Source: Bauldia sp. (lineage in GTDB: Bacteria > Pseudomonadota > Alphaproteobacteria > Rhizobiales > Kaistiaceae). From it: a stretch of 64,000 nucleotides of DNA. A model generated the notes under the pieces. That model was given only the letters and a program-made list of their open reading frames with translations. It did no database searches and was not told where the DNA came from. A program made the position numbers and the translations under genes. Shown here piece after piece: positions 62,154 through 64,000 of this stretch; position 1 is the stretch's first letter, and the number at the start of each line of letters is the position of its first letter. The DNA is taken from positions 992,001 to 1,056,000 of the forward strand of contig JBBCGQ010000001.1 in assembly GCA_037200845.1 (NCBI GenBank). Direction: 5' to 3'.

Positions 62154-63952
62154 AGGCTTTCGGTTTCCTGCACGAAGGGGGTGCCGCCCGGGCGGCGCAT
62201 GGCGTCGATGAACACCAGGCGCTCCTCCGATGGCGGATCGGTGGCGAGAGTGGCGGCAACCGCCGCGAGAAATCCGAACGGCATGCCGATGACGCCGGCG
62301 GTGAGATCGTCGAACCCGAGGCGGCCGAACGGCAGGAAGCCGGGGAAGCGATGCTCGGCAATCAGCGTCGCGGTGAGCAGCCCGCCCGCCGCGATGCCGG
62401 CGATGGCGCCGGCGACATTCGCCCGGCGCCACCAGATGGCGAGGATCAGTGCCGGGAAAAGTCCACCGGCGGAGAGCGCGATGGCGATCGGCGCGATGCC
62501 GAAGGCGGCGCTCCCGGCGCCCGCCGCGCACCACGCCGCGAGCCCGACGCCGACCGCCGCCGATAGCCGCGTCACGATCAACTGCCGCCCGGCGGAGGCA
62601 TGCGCGTCGAGCGCGCCGGCGTAGAGGTCGTGCCCGATGGTGGAGGCAAGCGCGAACGCCATCGCCTTCGCCGCCGCGAGGCTCGCCGCCAGCGCCCCGA
62701 CCCCGACCAGCGCCGAGGCGACATATGGCAGTCCGAATATCGCCGGCCCCGCGAGCACCACCGCGTCGGTGCTCAGCGCCAGATCGCCGGCGTTGAGGTT
62801 GCCGGTGAATCCCGGCCGCGCCGCGCAGGCGCCGAGCACGACGTCGACCGTGGTCGCCGCGACGCCGCAAAGCCGCACCAGCCCGAGATTGCCGAACGTG
62901 AACACCCAGTCCGGCAACGTCTCGATCGGCCCATCGACCAGCTCGCGCAGGATCACCAGCCGCGAGAACGCCGCGTACGCCGGCGCCATCAGCGCCACCA
63001 GCAGCACGCCCGCGAGCGCCCACGCTCCCGACCGCCGCGCCCGGTCCGGCCCGCGCACCGCCGCGCTCCGCATCAGCAGGTGGGGCAGGGCGGCGACGCC
63101 GGTCGCCAGCACCACCATCTCGGCAAACACGTTGTCGCCTAAGGGCGCGAAGCCGCCGGCGAACGCCGCCGCGAGGTCGTGCCCGCTGGCGGTCACCAGC
63201 AGCGCCGCCTCCCTGACGGCATTGCCGAAGGCGAGCGGCGGGATCGGCAGCGAATATTCCCGCAGGGAGACCACCGCCACTGGCGCGACGATGCCGATAG
63301 CCAGCACCACGTATTCCACCATCGCCGTCCGCGTCACGGCGCGCAGGCCGCCGAGCGCGGTCGCCACCAGCACGACCGCGACGACAAACGTGAGCGCCGT
63401 GCCGTCGCCGACGCCCAGCATCAGCGCCGCCAGAAACGCCGCCGCGGCAAGCGCTGAGACCAGCCCGATGAACAGCGCCGGCACAACGACCGCGGCGGCA
63501 ACCGCGCGCACTGCGCGCCCGCCGAAACGGAGTCCCAGAAAATCCGCAACCCCGAACGCGGAAGACTTGCGGAAATACGGTGCGATCCCGATCGTGAGGA
63601 TGAGCAGGCCGAGCGCCAGGCCGATGACCAGCGCCGCGGCGTCGGCGCCGCTGGCATAGAACGCGCCGCCAAATCCGAGGAACACGAAGGCCGAGACCGC
63701 GGCGGCCGCGGTCGCCATGCCGTTCTGCCCGGGCGTCAGCGCGCGGCCGGCGAGATAGAATTCCGATGCCTGCATCGTGCTGCCGTTGACGCCGAGCGCG
63801 GCGACCGCGATCAGCACCGCGGCGGCCAGCGTCGTCGACAGCACGCCCGCCGGCAGCCCGAAATGATCGAGCAGCGTCAGCACCACCAGCAGCAGCACGA
63901 ACGCCGCGGCGAAAAGCGCCGCCGGCCGGCCGTAGGACGAGCGGGACGCCAC
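62150..63952 (-). CDS. Sodium:solute symporter (SSS/VC_2705-like)
   Basis: The 600-residue membrane protein has 13 or more predicted helices and the SSS repeats, including SEFYLAGRALTPGQNGMATAA and GVADFLGLRFGGRAVR, as in ActP/VC_2705-type symporters. It would import a monocarboxylate or related anion with Na+. Such symporters often require a small DUF4212 partner, which might be the truncated gene at 63959. Its stop overlaps the pip start. Substrate unassigned. Confidence 0.85.
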   Translation of the reverse strand: MASRSSYGRPAALFAAAFVLLLVVLTLLDHFGLPAGVLSTTLAAAVLIAVAALGVNGSTMQASEFYLAGRALTPGQNGMATAAAAVSAFVFLGFGGAFYASGADAAALVIGLALGLLILTIGIAPYFRKSSAFGVADFLGLRFGGRAVRAVAAAVVVPALFIGLVSALAAAAFLAALMLGVGDGTALTFVVAVVLVATALGGLRAVTRTAMVEYVVLAIGIVAPVAVVSLREYSLPIPPLAFGNAVREAALLVTASGHDLAAAFAGGFAPLGDNVFAEMVVLATGVAALPHLLMRSAAVRGPDRARRSGAWALAGVLLVALMAPAYAAFSRLVILRELVDGPIETLPDWVFTFGNLGLVRLCGVAATTVDVVLGACAARPGFTGNLNAGDLALSTDAVVLAGPAIFGLPYVASALVGVGALAASLAAAKAMAFALASTIGHDLYAGALDAHASAGRQLIVTRLSAAVGVGLAAWCAAGAGSAAFGIAPIAIALSAGGLFPALILAIWWRRANVAGAIAGIAAGGLLTATLIAEHRFPGFLPFGRLGFDDLTAGVIGMPFGFLAAVAATLATDPPSEERLVFIDAMRRPGGTPFVQETESL

Positions 63953-63958
63953 GCGCGC

Positions 63959-64000
63959 CTAGTCCTCCGCCACGTCGAAGCGCCGGTCGAGCGCCCGCTG
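63959..64000 (-). CDS. C-terminal end of an upstream gene (possible DUF4212 symporter subunit)
   Basis: The last 13 codons before a TAG read QRALDRRFDVAED on the minus strand, ending 6 nt before the symporter start. The tail LDRRF-V-ED resembles the C terminus of DUF4212 proteins, the small helper usually encoded immediately upstream of VC_2705-type symporters. Only this fragment is inside the window, so the call is tentative. Confidence 0.4.
   Translation of the reverse strand, partial: QRALDRRFDVAED

Overview
The window is GC-rich chromosomal DNA from an alphaproteobacterium, most likely of the order Hyphomicrobiales (Rhizobiales). The lineage call rests on a GcrA cell-cycle regulator with a CcrM-type GANTC cluster upstream, a SAM-II (SAM-alpha) riboswitch in front of metZ, the order phoR-pstSCAB-phoU-phoB, a class I lysyl-tRNA synthetase, the long alphaproteobacterial dCTP deaminase, and a giant PodJ-like Sel1-repeat protein. 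No transposase, integrase, phage gene or CRISPR array is visible. The content is core and catabolic rather than a mobile island. The genus cannot be told from this sequence alone.

Layout. 1-8.4 kb: end of an unknown gene and ppk2 (minus strand), then the phosphate system phoR, pstS, pstC, pstA, pstB, phoU, phoB (plus). 8.4-10.4 kb: repeats, gcrA (minus) and a DUF6498 membrane protein. 10.5-13.6 kb: argD-argF-hslO. 13.7-17.6 kb: a SAM-II controlled metZ-apaG-kinase unit, divergent from dcd. 17.7-28.7 kb: a DNA-repair neighbourhood with the four bacterial 'ligase-associated' proteins (ATP-dependent ligase, MBL exonuclease, DEXH helicase, PdeM phosphoesterase) plus a UvrD-type helicase, interleaved with two transporters and small unknown genes. 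28.7-30.4 kb: TauE/SafE exporter with a TIGR02186 partner. 30.7-34.9 kb: the PodJ-like polarity protein. 35.4-45.8 kb: an S24/HTH regulator with a nuclease-like secreted protein, lysK, a TerB-like protein, an amino-acid-type binding protein, a GT2 glycosyltransferase, csoR/copA copper resistance and a membrane phosphoesterase. Then tRNA-Gly(CCC), a MATE transporter, tauABCD taurine use (47.5-51.1 kb), a sugar-acid cluster (udh, ABC transporter, RraA-like protein, IlvD/Edd dehydratase, GntR regulator; 51.1-59.4 kb), pyrD, a DUF952 protein, prolyl aminopeptidase and a sodium:solute symporter.

How the parts work together. The pst/pho genes form a phosphate uptake and sensing unit with a Pho-box candidate directly after phoR. 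ppk2 beside them suggests polyphosphate turnover is part of the same physiology. The sugar-acid cluster reads as oxidation of a hexuronate or pentose to the acid, followed by dehydration, with its own importer and regulator; the substrate is inferred. The taurine operon would release sulfite inside the cell; the TauE/SafE exporter could remove it, though that link is conjecture.

Non-coding features. Palindromic repeats of about 100-150 bp sit at gene ends. One repeat of this type lies inside the DEXH helicase gene and is translated in frame. Convergent gene ends fall mainly into two classes: those separated by a repeat, and those whose stop codons overlap within CTAG or TTAG. Hairpins follow pstS and tauA. 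The metZ leader carries a SAM-II aptamer followed by what looks like a true intrinsic terminator.
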